The notes under the pieces are model-generated. The model was given only the letters and a program-made list of their open reading frames with translations. It was not told the DNA's origin and made no database searches. Below, piece by piece: positions 5,551 through 5,793 of a stretch of 5,793 nt of DNA. The stretch's first letter is position 1, and the number at the start of each line of letters is the position of its first letter. Origin of the DNA: Chloroflexota bacterium (GTDB taxonomy: Bacteria > Chloroflexota > Anaerolineae > SpSt-600). The DNA is taken from assembly GCA_011041825.1 (NCBI GenBank), contig DRAO01000478.1:1-5793 (forward strand), in the 5' to 3' direction. A program made the position numbers and the translations under genes.

Positions 5551-5793
5551 ATGGGGAAAACCCCGCAAATTCCGGGCCTTTTTGCCCGGGCCTATGAGGA
5601 ACGCATAAAGAGAGAGGCTCCTCTGGCCGCTCGGATGAGGCCCCGTACCCTTGAGGAATTCGTGGGCCAAGAGCACATACTGGGGCCGGGAAAGCTGCTG
5701 CGCCGAGCCATAGAAACCGACCGCCTCTTTTCCAGCATCATCCTCTGGGGGCCGCCGGGCAGCGGCAAGACTTCATTGGCGATGATCATAGCC
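5551..5793 (+). CDS. rarA: Replication-associated recombination protein A (RarA/MgsA), N-terminal part, cut by window end
   Basis: The first 81 codons of an AAA+ ATPase that acts at stalled replication forks, in the clamp-loader-related RarA/MgsA/WRNIP1 family. The reading frame stays open to the last base. Diagnostic features are [20 protein letters not shown] (24-43), then [12 protein letters not shown] (44-55) and the Walker A motif GPPGSGKTS (67-75). The R-P-x-T-L-x-E-F-V-G-Q block followed by a LG-x-G-K-x-L segment separates it from RuvB. Full-length proteins of this family are usually about 420-450 residues, so roughly a fifth is visible; Walker B, the sensor motifs and the tetramerisation domain lie outside. 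The ATG is supported by GAGGGGG at about 5537-5543, 7 bases upstream. It is transcribed divergently from the tatD operon, from its own promoter. Confidence 0.93.
   Translation, partial: MGKTPQIPGLFARAYEERIKREAPLAARMRPRTLEEFVGQEHILGPGKLLRRAIETDRLFSSIILWGPPGSGKTSLAMIIA

Noticed and set aside
5425..5789. Two minus-strand frames across the rarA start
   Set aside because: They run opposite the RarA coding region and its promoter; the RarA frame has family motifs and a Shine-Dalgarno.

Overview
The window looks like a piece of a bacterial chromosome. Shine-Dalgarno sequences, sigma70-type promoter hexamers, ATGA/TGATG gene overlaps and bacterial protein families all point that way. The style of the RarA N-terminus and of the GT4 glycosyltransferase reminds me of Chloroflexota. 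That is an impression from memory, and the sequence alone does not settle taxonomy. I see no mobile elements, CRISPR array, tRNA or rRNA.

Layout: positions 107-5201 are a tightly packed minus-strand operon read right to left. Its genes are a TatD-family metal-dependent hydrolase, a long-chain-type trans-polyprenyl diphosphate synthase, a GT2 glycosyltransferase, a GT4 glycosyltransferase and a histone-deacetylase-family (AcuC-like) zinc deacetylase. The first three genes overlap by 1 and 4 bases and have little or no Shine-Dalgarno sequence, which suggests translational coupling. The last two have short spacers and strong Shine-Dalgarno sequences. The ~100 bases after the last gene contain a strong hairpin and a possible closing stem.

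A ~350-base spacer (5202-5550) separates this operon from a divergent plus-strand gene. That gene is the first 81 codons of rarA/mgsA, an AAA+ ATPase of replication-fork maintenance, cut off by the window end just after its Walker A motif. The spacer carries a convincing promoter in each direction, both with an extended -10. It also holds a terminator-like GC hairpin with a T-run on the plus strand, a perfect 16-bp dyad upstream of the rarA promoter, and a hairpin in the rarA leader.

How the genes may work together: a polyprenyl diphosphate synthase followed by two glycosyltransferases and a deacetylase could be a small pathway for a polyprenoid-linked or glycosylated lipid or glycan. It could equally be a set of housekeeping genes sharing a transcript. 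TatD (DNA or D-amino-acid-related hydrolysis, quality control) does not fit the lipid idea and may simply lead the operon. No single clearly new system is evident. The best leads are the operon-level hypothesis, the GT4 without its usual second acidic residue, and the RNA and DNA structures in the spacers.
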